A DNA stretch of 64,000 bases from Vicia villosa (Eukaryota > Streptophyta > Magnoliopsida > Fabales > Fabaceae). The notes under the pieces were generated by a model. That model was not told the DNA's origin and did no database searches. It saw only the letters and a list, made by a program, of their open reading frames with translations. The position numbers and the translations under genes were made by a program. This document shows positions 36,301-47,161 of this stretch, piece after piece. Positions within the stretch are counted from its first letter, which is position 1. Each line of letters starts with the position of its first letter. Location of the stretch: assembly GCF_029867415.1 (NCBI RefSeq), contig NW_026705585.1, positions 124,001-188,000 of the forward strand, written 5' to 3'.

Positions 36301-37385
36301 ATGTACAGGCTGCATAAGGCCCTGTATGGACTGAAGCAAGCTCCAAGAGCTTTGAATAAGAAGATTGACAGTTTCTTAAAGGAGAAGGAATTCGTGAAGG
36401 GCACAACTGAGCATGGAGTATATGTAGGAAGAAGCAAAAGTGAACTGCTTATTCTATGTTTCTATATCGATGACTTATTGATAACAGGTAGCTGCAAGAA
36501 AGATATTGAATACTTCAAAGGTGATCTTAGCAAGGAATTTAAAATTTCTGATCTGGCCGACATTTCATATTTCTTTGGCATCGAATTCTAGAAGAGTAGT
36601 AGAGGTTTGATGATGCATCAAATAAGATATTTAAGTGAAATTCTCAAGAGATCTAAGATGGAAGAATTCAAATCGAATTCAACAATTACCTAACCAAGAC
36701 TGCAACTGGCGAAAGGATCTGATGAAAATGATGTCGACCCAACTCAATACAGAAGAATTATTGGGTCATTGAGGTACCTTTGTCTCACAAGGCCTGACTT
36801 AGCATACAATGTCGGTATGGTAAGTAGATTCATGCAGAAGGCAAAGGTATCACACCTAGCAGCGACGAAGAGGATACTAAGGTATCTGAAAGGAACTCTC
36901 GACTATGGCATTTTGTTTCCTACAGCTAATAAGGGAAAAAATGCAAGTTAGTGGGTTACACCGACTCAAGTTGATGTAGTGATGCTGAGGATAAAAAATC
37001 CACAACTGGTTATGTGTTTATGCTAGGTGGTGCACCAATTGCTTGGAGTTCGAGAAAAGAACCAGTAGTGGCATTATCGTCGGGTGAAGCAGAGTACATA
37101 GCTGCTTCTCTTTGTGCATGTTAAGCAACATGGATTGTGAACTTGGTCGAAGATATTACAGCAGAAGATCATGGAGCAATTACCATGAAGATCGACAGCA
37201 TGCCAGCTATCAATCTGGCGAAGAACCCAATAGCACATGGCAGAAGCAAGCACATCGAAATGAGATTTCATTATCTTCGAGAGCAGGTAGCTAAAGGAAA
37301 GATGATTCTAGAAAACTACAAAACTAAGATCAGATTGCAGATATCATCACGAAGGGTGTGCAAGTCGAAGTATTCAGAAGACTAA
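36301..37385 (+). pseudogene. Ty1-copia RT-RNase H fragment
   Basis: The first frame starts with the RT block ALYGLKQAPRAL and contains FYIDDLLITGS (the YVDDL polymerase site) near 36465. It continues with SYFFGIEF, QYRRIIGSLRYL and TRPDLAYNVGMVSRFM, then the RNase H entry HLAATKRILRYLKGTLDYGI. Stops near 36589 and 36692 and at about 36950 break it, and after a shift the C-terminal RNase H blocks (SMPAINLAKNPIAHGRSKHI, FHYLREQV) appear in another frame at 37137-37385. Upstream gag, protease and integrase are missing. It is followed by a polypurine-like stretch and an LTR. Confidence 0.88.
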
Positions 37386-37425
37386 GAGCTATGATAAATG
37401 TAGATAGTGTAGACACAATTAATTA

Positions 37426-37851
37426 GATGGTGGGTTAAATTGCAATTCCTTGTGTCAAAGCAGGTTTCTCGACAGAAGGAAGGTTGTGTCAAAATAGTCT
37501 AGGTTGCGGAAGTGTCGAAGCAGTTAGCTTCACACAGTATTTCGACTTGGATCTAAAATATGTATTTTGCGCTTTTATGTTTTGAGCTTTATGCTTAGGC
37601 CGAAAGCAAACCTAAAACTATAAATAGAGAAAGTAACCCCTATTTTTGTATTACAACTTGTATTCACAAAATTTGCTGTTGCAAGTGAATAAAAGGTTTT
37701 TCACAGTTTGTGGACAGAGAGAAACTCTGCAGAAAATCTTCTTCTTCTTCTCTTTTATTTTCGTAAACCCTAATTCACCTTTTCACCAAATCTTTCATTG
37801 TCATTGTGTAGTGATAGTGAATTACTCAAAGGTTTGAGTTTAATTCCAACA
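37426..37851 (+). mobile_element. 3' LTR of the copia fragment
   Basis: Follows the RNase H remnant after a purine-rich tagatggtggg. Contains a TATA box (CTATAAATAG, about 37617-37626), then attacaacttgtattcaca and a CTT-rich leader, and ends near AATTCCAACA at 37851. The start is inferred, because no second LTR is in the window. Confidence 0.6.
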
Positions 37852-38223
37852 ACTTTCACACATAAAAAAATATTTCTTTCTCTTTTTATATTCTCAAATG
37901 GCAAAGTATTACATAAATACCATTACAAAATTCTTTTTTTTTTCTGTATTTTTTATCAAAATTTAAAATGAAAAATCAAAATTGAAAAGCAAAAATATGC
38001 TATCTCTGTTTTACTTTTTCAGTTTTAAAAACTAGTATTAAATTGAAAACAATTTTTAAAAATAATTTTATAGAATTAAATCTCCAAACAAGTTTTTTAA
38101 TTTTTAATTTTTCAAAAAAAAATTTTTAAAAAGGAAATCAAACTGATCTTAGTATTTTATAAATTTTATAATGATAAAGATATAAGAAAATTTCTTTATT
38201 GACCCCCTACCTTCTTGATCACT
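37852..38223. other. AT-rich spacer
   Basis: Homopolymeric A/T-rich sequence without a supported feature. Confidence 0.35.
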
Positions 38224-41195
38224 GCGGTGAATTTCCTATAATGTCCCTATACTTTGGAAATGCACTTCCGAAGTTGGAAAAAAGAGTGATTTCGGAAGTA
38301 CATTTTTGAAATCACCTTTTTTTTAGGTAAAAAAAATATTTCAGAAATACATTTTCGAAATCACCACTTCGGAGATGCGTTTTCAAAAAAATATGCGTTT
38401 TGCTGTTTAAACAAAACAGCCCCCCCATTTTCATTTTTACCCTAAAACTCAAAATCTCCATCCTACTACACGAATTTGCTTTCCAAAGTTGCCTTACAAC
38501 CTTCAAAGGCCACTCAAACTTCCAGTTTCAAAGCTTCTAATTTGTAAGTTTTAAATCCTTCAACTATAGGATTGAAATGCACTTTAGGGTTGTTAGAAAT
38601 TAGTAAAATGTTTTAGGATTTAGTTATTATACTTCAATGTGTGTGTTTAGTTAGTAAAAATTTGATTCTGAAGCATATAGGGAGGAAATGGGTTGCTGCA
38701 AAAATGGTGTTCGCAGGGGGGTTTCGAAAGTGCATTTCCGAAAACACCTCCTTGCCCAGTTTCGGAAATGCACTTCCGAAATATACCCAGAGTTGTTTTT
38801 TTTAATTTTCTTGAGTGTTTCACATTCTAATGGCTTTCAATTTTTTTCAGAAAAATGGCAGGCAACCCAGCACGTATCAGACAGGGGAGAGAGACACAAA
38901 TAGCGTCGGCTAGACGCAAGCGGGCGGAGCAGCTGGCACCGACGCGGGGACGAGGTAGAGTACGAGCACCCGTCCATACATATGAGCCTGGTTCCTCGTC
39001 TGGATCGAGGAGTCGACTGGCTCGGGTATCTTTTTCCCGTCAGGAGGAGGTACGGGAGGAGGAGGAGAGATACCAGGAGGCAGAGGAGGAGATACCTGAT
39101 GTTGATCCTCTACACGGGGAGGATGAGGAGGAGGGCTACCCGGGAGGGCCTAGGGACCCTTCCGTGCTAATTTTCTACCACGAGCACGTCGCTCGATGTG
39201 TCTGGGAGAGAGAGGTATTTTTTTATAATTTATCCAACTTTATTATTTAACCGCTTTTTATTTAGCTTTTTATCTCACATTTTCTTCACAGTCTAATTAA
39301 CAATCTTTTTTATTATTGTTTTTGTTGTAACAGGAAAGGCCGATGCTAAAAATAGTGAACCACACGCGGAAGATTTTTGTTCTCTTTAAACCAGAGGCGC
39401 AGTGGTTTAATAATGTGGTGCGGGCTTCCGGTCTAGGTGAGTTGTGCATGACCGGGTATACCACCATCAGCCACAACATGCAGAGGGATTTCATGGAGCG
39501 ATGGCATTGGGAGACGTCTTCTTTCCACTTACCTGTTGGGGAGTTGACGATCACCTTTTACGATGTGCATTGTCTTCTCCACCTGCCAATCAGAGGGAGA
39601 CTGCTGCACCATTCCCAGATTCAGAGGGTCGAGGCGATCGAGTGGATGGTCTACTATTTGGGTATGGACCCATACATGGCTGAGTTTGAGTGTAGGACGA
39701 CGAGTGGGGCCCATATCTGGTTCTCTAGCTTGAAAGAGTTGTATGAGAATCACCTGGTGGCGGCGGCCGAGTCCGAGGAGGCGGGTAACGACCTATTTAC
39801 GGAGTATCACCGTGCCTGCGCTCTCCGATGCTGGTTCATGTTCCTGGTAGACACTGCACTTTTTGTGGAAAAGAGTGCAACCTGACGTGACCTACCTACG
39901 CTACTTCATGGACCTCACTACCATTCACCAGTGGAACTGGGGATTAGCTATTCTGGTATACCTATACCAGAAGCTGAATGAAGCCTCCAACTGGAGGACC
40001 AGGCAGTTGATCGGATCTGCCACACTCTTGACGGTACGTTTCATTTTAATTGTTTCACATTTATTTATGGTTCGTATTTATTTTTAATACATTATTGTGT
40101 TTGTGTTTCAGGGCTGGATCATCTCCTACTTCCCCCGCATCCACGGCTTCGCCATTGATCCTGCGTACGATGACGCCATGCCCAGGGCCGCCCGAGACGT
40201 TCTCCAAAGAGGGAACAATGTAGTGAGACCATATCGCGGGTACCTCATCCGCACAGCTCACAATGACATTCGTTGGAGGCCATTCAGTGACTACACTACT
40301 GTTGTCCCCTTTGACTGCATCGCGTTATACTCTGGCTGGTTGGCATGCGGGGCCAACACCATGGTGAGGTATCTCCTTGAGCGGCGCCTGCATCATCGTT
40401 TGAGGCTGCTCCCGTCACAGTTACCCGAGTGGAGCTCACTGCAATATTTGAGGACTGGGAGCATCATTTGGTCCCGGAGGAGTATCTATCGGGTGTCACA
40501 TCCTCTGATGACACCCGACGCTCTCGGAGCTCCTAGGCCAACATACGAGGAGATCCTGGAGAACCAGCAAGCCGAGGATGACCATGCCATTGATCTCCTG
40601 CCGATATGCCATCAGATAGAGATGCTTGGGCAGGACGCGTTGGAGCGAGGTATCATTGATCAGGGCGGTCCAGAGGCAGTCGCCGTGGTGGAGAGGATGG
40701 TCGGTGATGCGGGCGGTGCCGCGACATATATGAGGCAGAGGAGGTCCCAGGGCGTTAGGGTTAGGCATACTCATTAGGGGTTCAGTTTATTTTTCTTGGA
40801 TTTTATTGTATTCGGGTTGTATTTCTTGACATTCACGTACATTTTCGCACACTATTAGTATTTTATTCGGCTTGTATATATAATTCGGCTTGTATATAAT
40901 ATTAGTATTTTATGTTGATATGTCATTTATTTTATTTGGTGTTTTCGTTTAATTAAAAATACGGGACTAAACGTTGTTTAGAAAAACATAAAAAAAAAAC
41001 ACAATTTCTGCATATTTCGGAAGTGCACTTCCGAAAACCCCCAAAAATGTGAAAAAGGTGTTTTCGGAAGTGCATATCCGAAAACACCCCCCATTTGATA
41101 TTTTTCGGAAGTGCACTTCCAAACTTTGGAAAAATCTATAAAAAAAATACTTCGGAGATACATCTCTGAAGCAGGGGCAACTTGGGAATTTCGCT
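38224..41195 (+). mobile_element. PMD-gene-carrying DNA transposon-like unit
   Basis: Imperfect inverted ends: left gcggtgaatttcctataatg (38224-38243), and the right end on the other strand reads ccagcgaaattcccaagttg (about 41177-41196). Both then run on to a CCCCTR-like block and a near-palindrome ending ccgaag. Both flanks carry several copies of the palindrome TTCGGAAGTGCACTTCCGAA and variants: six on the left between about 38257 and 38785, four on the right between 41018 and 41172. The cargo is the PMD gene. I could not define a target duplication, so the superfamily is open; Mutator-like is plausible because PMD genes are known in MULEs. Confidence 0.55.
38855..40777 (+). pseudogene. plant mobile domain (PMD) protein gene, MAIN-like, one frameshift
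   Basis: Three exons are visible. Exon 1 (38855-39214) starts MAGNPARIRQGRETQ and is arginine- and glutamate-rich. Intron 1 (39215-39333) is GT-AG, phase 0. Exon 2 (39334-40033) holds the core aminotransferase-like PMD motifs: WHWETSSFHLPVGELTITFY, DVHCLLHLPIRG and RCWFMFLVDTALFVEKSAT. Intron 2 (40034-40111) is GT-AG, phase 0. Exon 3 (40112-40777) has GWIISYFPRIHGF and WRPFSDY and ends in a basic tail. A single-base-type frameshift near 39880 (after EKSAT; a stop follows in the old frame, while VTYLRYFMDLTTIHQWNWG continues in the next) is the only break I see. Host MAIN/MAIL1 act in the nucleus in TE silencing, and related PMD genes ride on Mutator- and gypsy-type TEs. The palindrome-rich flanks suggest this is a TE-borne copy. 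Confidence 0.82.
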
Positions 41196-42880
41196 GGACT
41201 TGTAGAAGTGTAAAATAAAATCTTCGAAAAATAATCGTGCGAATAAGCCATATGGCTATGTGGGCTTGTGGAATACCTTGCAATTTGGCCCACCCGAATA
41301 TTATGAATGTGCCATGCACTTTTGCCAACCAATCCTGAATTTATCTGCCACCTTAAAATTTAAACCTGACACCTCCAATATTTTTATAATGTCAAAAATG
41401 TCTCTGGTCGAAAAAAGAATAAAATGGTCGAATGAAATTTGCGGTAGTTCATTTAAAAATTCCAGTAGTTTATTTAAAATTTTCAGAAACATACATTTCA
41501 AATTTTGGTAAAAAATACAAGATTTTTTATCAGAAATTTTTGGTAAAAACACACATTTCAAAATTGCTAGTAAATTTTTCATGAATTTTTATCGGAAATT
41601 TAAAAAATTTTGGAATAGTTTTGAAATTTTCGATAAAAACATGAAAATTATGATTATTTTTTCAAAAACTTCAAAATTTCAGGTATAGTTTTGAAATTTC
41701 TGATAAAAACTCATACTTTTTAAAATTTGATAATTTTTTTTTAGTTTATCACTATCGGTATAGTCGTATAATAGAAAAAAATACGATTTGGTGGAATGCC
41801 AAGTATAAGGGGTGACAAATTAACTCCTAAAACCTATCTAATGCTCACAATAATTAATACATTCTTTGACCAACAAAATATATAATAAATACATTCATGT
41901 CAATAAATCACTACAACTTCTTAATAATATTATTGCTGGTGTGTAACTCCATTTCTGATAAGTAATGAATAAACTCTATGACATGTAACTCCATTTCTGA
42001 TAAGTAATGAATAAACTCTATGACACAATAGCAGAAGTTTGAACAAATTAGTTTTTCTCCTTTTCTTTTTCAACTTCATTTTTATCCTTGTTTTTTTAAT
42101 CTCTAAGATCCTTAATAATGCAACTTAAATCCTTCAATACTTTTAAAAAATTGCATCCACTTGAAGTTCTGGGCTCACTTGATGTATTTCGTTCAAGTTC
42201 ATCATCTCATATGAACACTTTGCTACTAGACATTAGTCGGACAATTTCAATATCTATGTTTAGAGTTTTCAAGTGAGTTTGACATAAACAATTTCATTGA
42301 TCGGTTGCAACCACAAACTGACATTTGTAACGAGTTAACGTTTGCAGTTGATGAGGAAGCCATGGATAAATGAATGATGAAGGTTTAGAGGAGGAAGAAG
42401 ATAACAGTAATGAAGACTGGGTGAGAAGAATTTGTAAAATGATAATTTTTTTTGGATTTCATTCCTCATTTTATTAACTATCATGTTGCAATTCCACGTG
42501 TATTAATGAGTTTAATATAAATAATGAAAAAACAAAAATAAGTCATCAACTTTAATCACATAGACTTTTTTTGAAGAACCATTATGTATGATATTGAGAC
42601 AGCTTATGAGAAGTGGAAACAACTTATGAGAGATTCCCAATAACTTATGTTCAACTTATTTTTTATAAGGTCTATTGGATAGCTTAGAAAAATAATTTAA
42701 ATTTATTTAATCTTTTGATATAGAAATAGCTTCTAGGGAAACACTTATATGATACACACTTATGCATTAAGTGTTTATTAAGTTGTTTATCCCAACACTT
42801 GTAGTGTAGTTGCTTATCAGAATATTTGAATTGCAAGAGCCTTTATCTTCATAGTATTACTTTCTTGCTTATTTTACCAG
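41196..42880. other. AT-rich region with a 42-bp tandem duplication
   Basis: Between 41300 and 41750 phrases such as aaatttttggtaaaaac and gaaattttcgataaaaac recur irregularly. At 41942-42025 a 42-bp unit beginning tgtaactccatttctgataa is repeated twice head to tail. I see no gene. Confidence 0.55.
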
Positions 42881-44325
42881 AGTAAAACTGGAGGTATCGT
42901 GGTATGGCGATCAGGCAGTTCTACAGTGTTATATCGAGGAATGTCTTACAAGCTACCCTCCATAGAATCCTATCCTAAAGTATGTGATGTTATGGATAAT
43001 TAAGTGGATGTTGGAAGTGGAAGTAGTACTCAAGTAAGTGTCAAAGAAATGGTTGTACTTATAAAATCATTAAATCGATACTCGAAAGAGTATTTAAAGG
43101 ACATGAGTGAAGAAGAATTGATGGAATTGATCGAACTCAACCATTTGTTAGATGAATTGGGTTTGTGCTTCAAAGATTGGACAGACCGTGAGCCCTTAGC
43201 TGTTGAGATAGATCAGTTACCTTACGTGGTTTTAGCTCTTGAAGTAGATCGGTTACCTTATGTGGTTTAGAGTAGGGTTGAAAATGAGTCAAATCGAGTC
43301 GAAATCACCTAAGCTCAATTTGATTCGTTAAGAATTAGTTCAGCTTAAATATCAGTTCGAGTTTGTCACAAATTTTTTTCTAGCTCAAACTCGACTCGTT
43401 AGAAGTTCACAAACTACTCAATTCACCTTGTTAGGTTCAACTAGTTTGTTTCACGGACTTAAAAGTTATTTTTTAAAATTTATTATTTTCATATATTTGA
43501 CATTTTAAATTAATAATTTTTTTAAATAATAAATATAAAAATAAATAAAATTTATAACATTGAAATTTATATGACGTTGATTTTATCTGTATAATTATTT
43601 TTAGAAATATTTTGCTCAGTTAAGAATATAAATTATCAATTAAAATTGTTACATTAAAAGAAAATATATGGTTAAGATTTGGAGCAAATCTTTAAACCTA
43701 CTCTTAAAAATAATATAATCCATCTAATATATAATCGAGTTGACTCGTGAACTTAACGGATCGAATTATGTATAGTTCAAGTTTAGCTCATTTAGTTAAT
43801 GAACTTAGTTTTTAACTCATATTCAACTCATTTGGTTCATGAACCTAGTTCAATGATTTAATTCCTGAACCGAATTTCAAACTATTTTTAGTTTTTCAGT
43901 TCATTATCAGCCCTATTCCAGAATACAAAACAATGTTCATACTTCTTCCATATGGGGTGAAACATAGCTTATCCAACAAGGAAATGACTGTAATGCGTAG
44001 GAATGCTAGAAGAACGGCTCCGCATTTTGCCCTTGGTATGCAAGAATTTATCTAGTTACACATTCATAAAGCCATACTTACTTTTAGTTAAGAAGAAATA
44101 ATGATTATAGCTTTTAGAATAGCTTCTTTCGTACAAATTTATCATACAAAAATTGTTATCAGCGTGAAATTTTAAGGGGGGAGATGTTTATGTTGGCACC
44201 ATACAAAATATGCATCTACATTCTACACTGAAAATTTCGGAGTTGGTGAAGATACTTGTAAAAGGAAAAAATTTAGCCCAAATTAAGCACATTGCTATAG
44301 ATTGTCTCCATTATTTAAAATCTCA
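42881..44325 (+). pseudogene. CRM-domain (CFM/CRS1-type) splicing-factor fragment
   Basis: Three degenerate pieces of a chloroplast CRM-domain protein gene. 42881-43266 encodes [20 protein letters not shown] (end of a CRM domain), an in-frame stop at 43001-43003, then LLDELGLCFKDWTDREPLAV. 43916-44062 resumes with PEYKTMFILLPYGVKHSLSN and RRTAPHFALG (entry to the next CRM domain). 44222-44325 reads VKILVKGKNLAQIKHIAIDC, a later CRM segment. In intact proteins these blocks belong to one chain that binds group II introns in plastids. The first piece is preceded by an acceptor-like TTTTACCAG, so it derives from a genomic copy with introns. A MITE (43273-43915) splits it and much is deleted. Confidence 0.8.
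43273..43915. mobile_element. MITE with TAGGG(T/C)TGA ends
   Basis: 643 bp. Left end TAGGGTTGAAAATGAGTC; right end on the other strand TAGGGCTGATAATGAAC. Interior is AT-rich with inverted gagttcactc/tcgagtttg-like motifs. It lies precisely between two pieces of the CRM pseudogene. An 8-bp target duplication is not evident now, so hAT membership is inferred only from the TAGGG termini. Confidence 0.7.
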
Positions 44326-44405
44326 AATGGTACATATCTAGGAGGCCCCCATGTTCCACATAACCTTCTCAGACTAAATATACATTGGATATATGGTTCG
44401 TACAT

Positions 44406-44801
44406 TAAGGCTATGTTTGGGAGTTTGGAGGGGAAGGGAGGGGAGGGTTTTGAAAAATAAGAAGAATTGAGTGAAAAAGATAAAAAGATTTTGGGTAGGA
44501 GGGTTTTGGAGGGTTTGAGTTTATTCATAACACCAAAAACCCCATAAAATGGGGGAACTCAAAAATTGTATTGAAGGAGAGTTTTGGAGGATTTTGAAGG
44601 GCTTACATAAATTTTCCAAATATCTTTTAAGTTGTTACAGTATTCTGAAAATTAAAAATTTAGTAATGATAATGACTCTTTTATCATTCTAAACAAAATC
44701 ATTTTTTCAAAAAATGCCAAATATCTTTTTAAATTTTTTTAAAATTTCATTTTTGGAAGCCTTCCTCTCCCCTCCCCTCCAAACTCCCAAACATAGCCTA
44801 A
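44406..44801. mobile_element. Tourist-like MITE (PIF/Harbinger)
   Basis: Element 44409-44798. Its ends are complementary over about 35 bp (GGCTATGTTTGGGAGTTTGG on the left), flanked by the 3-bp direct repeat TAA. The terminal GG-TGTTTGG form and TAA/TTA duplication are those of Tourist elements. Non-coding interior of about 310 bp. Confidence 0.88.
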
Positions 44802-45267
44802 AAGCAAATACTAATGTTACCACACTCCATGATTCTCCATTAAGCAGAGTTCTAAAATTTACCACCATGCAATGCAATGTAGCATAATGTGGCCAGTTTC
44901 ATTGGGGATCTGCAAAAGAATAAGTTTCTCACTAGTAACTCATTCAAATTATAGTGGACGCAAGATGGAAAATAACCATTATATTTTAGGAAATGATAAC
45001 AATTTGGGAAATGCTCTTTCTACCTTTATAATGTTCCCGCATTATCGTGAAATTTTTTTAATATCTTTAATGTCTGGAGATACATATTCGAACGCACCTA
45101 TTTTTACTATTTCTCTGATAAAATTGAAGAGACATCTCTTTTACGTTAAGATGTAATACGGAGATGCATCTCCGTATGGGAAAAATTCCATAGATTACAT
45201 GCTCCACTTTCCTCTTATGTGTATAATGCTCCTTTTAATGTTGTACACTCAAATCTCTCCGGACCTT
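44802..45267. other. spacer with a perfect 22-bp palindrome
   Basis: At 45156-45177 the sequence is perfectly self-complementary, with core CGGAGATGCATCTCCG. A relative (ctggagatacatattcg) lies near 45075. The motif resembles the palindromes around the PMD unit, so this may be a relic of one end of such an element. No gene. Confidence 0.5.
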
Positions 45268-46012
45268 GTTAAAATTTCGATTTAAAACCTAAGCTTTATA
45301 GATTTTACGTTTCTAGGTCAGCATTTCGTGTTAAATCGCAGGTAAAAACATTTTTATGTAAAATCGTATTCCGTAATGATTTAACATGATTTATATCGTC
45401 CTGAAATTGGTGAAATCGTGTAAAATCATGTAAAATCATGTAAAATCTTTAGATTTTACTCTTTGACCTGATTTTATATTTTTTTAGTCAAAATTTATAA
45501 ATCAAATTTTATATTTTGGCCCATAAAATTTGCTCTATGAATTTTTAATTTTATTCACATTCATATCTTAGTTATAATATTAAAGAATCTTTAACATTTG
45601 GAGATGGATTTAATCAAGTCGGATATTAACGTTCTAATGAAGATGATTTTGTAGAAGCATTGAACTTTTGTTTGAATTGAAGATGGAGATGAAAAGATTT
45701 GTTTTTTTCTTTAACTCAAAAAACATATGAAACTATTATTATTTTTATAATCTTTTAGATGTTACATTTTATGATTTGGTGGACAATTTATGTAGTTTGA
45801 TACAAGTTTGTGAAGATTATAATTATATAGTATATTTTTACGTTATAATTAAGTTAAAAATTTAAATAATTAATGCATTTATAATATTATATAAATATAC
45901 ATATGTCGTATATATAAATTTAATATAATTTTAATATAAGGTAAATTCTATGATTTTACGTTTCGCTTATACCTCGGTAAAATGAGTCAAGGTAAAAACT
46001 CGATTCTGACAA
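45268..46012. mobile_element. inverted-repeat MITE-like element
   Basis: The left end gttaaaatttcgatttaaaa matches the complement of the right end (gttgtcagaatcgagttttt), and gattttacg motifs lie near both ends. Interior is AT-rich, with taaaatcatg repeated near 45420-45445. Exact ends and target duplication are uncertain. Confidence 0.45.
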
Positions 46013-46059
46013 CCTTGCTCCCGACCTGCACCTAGTCCATCTAGCTCAGGCTTCCTTTA

Positions 46060-47161
46060 TCATATTGCTTTGTTGATTCCTATACCAAGTATACTTGGAT
46101 TTATTTTTTGAAATACAAGTCAAAGTTCATATATATTTTCAAACTCTTCCTTAGCTTTGTTAAAATTCAGTTTAACACCACTATCAAAGTTATTCAATAA
46201 GATTATGGGGAGAATTTAGACATTTTATCAAGTTCCATTATGAGTTAAGCATCTCATATATGTTGATTTTCCCTCACACCTCTCATCAAAATGGAAATGT
46301 AGAAGGAAAACATAGACATATTGTGGAGATGAAACTCACATTCTCATCCATTCCCTTGACATTTTAGGACCACATCTTTGCTCCTTATATACATATCATA
46401 AATAGACTTTTAATTGCTGCTGCTGGCCAGCCAAATTTTCATTCTCCTTATCATGCATTGTACCATAAGTTACCCAACTATAACTATATGAGAGTTTTTG
46501 GTTGTGTTTGCTTTCCTTTAAACCTTAAATAAACACAAACTCAAATTTAGAAGTCAAGAGTTTGTGTATCTTGAAGTCTCATCTTAACACAGAGGTGTTC
46601 GTCTAAAAAAATGTTGTGTTTCATGATATGTGTTTCCCTTTTCCACTATGTTCTAGTCTGGTTCCAATTCCTCTCCTCATCCTAACTGCCACACTAAGTC
46701 TCTAAATTTTCCTAAGTTACCCTATCCTCAAATGCCTCACATAGCTGGCATCAACCTAACGAACAATGTCTCCTCTCCTCAAATAGTATTTGACAGTCTG
46801 TCTGCAACTCAAACACCTATTATTCAGTAACATCATAGTACTCACTCTACACATGAACTTAGCATGCATCAAAGTGCTTCTAGTAGTCCTCCTCAATTGT
46901 CTCAATCTAACATTATTAACACATTATCTCCCAATGTCCATGCCAGGTCAAACACACCATTAGGTCTAGACCATAATTCCCTCGTAATGATACCTATTCT
47001 AATGAGTCAATGTCACCTTCCATACATAATTCCACACAAGCTGTAATTCTCAATATCAATGTTCACCCTATGTTAACAAGATTCAAAACTCGTCATTTCA
47101 AGCCAAAAGCTATTCTCTCACATGTGGAACCTACTTTTGTCAATTAAGCATTTTCTCAACA
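46060..47161 (+). pseudogene. Ty1-copia integrase and linker remnant
   Basis: Across several frame changes it reads: YTWIYFLKYKSKF (45-50 bp in), FNTTIKVIQ, a VERKHRHIVEM-like catalytic-Glu block near 46300, LPNYNYMRVFGCVC-like near 46470, then a serine/proline-rich linker with SSPPQLSQSNIINTLSPNVH and finally HPMLTRFKTRHFKPKAILSH near 47070-47130, which precedes RT in intact Ale/Retrofit-like copia elements. RT itself is missing. The LINE at 47162 begins where RT should start. Confidence 0.7.

Noticed and set aside
42540..42850. A further MITE with aacttatgag/ttatgcattaag motifs
   Set aside because: Inverted similarity is too weak and no target duplication can be defined.
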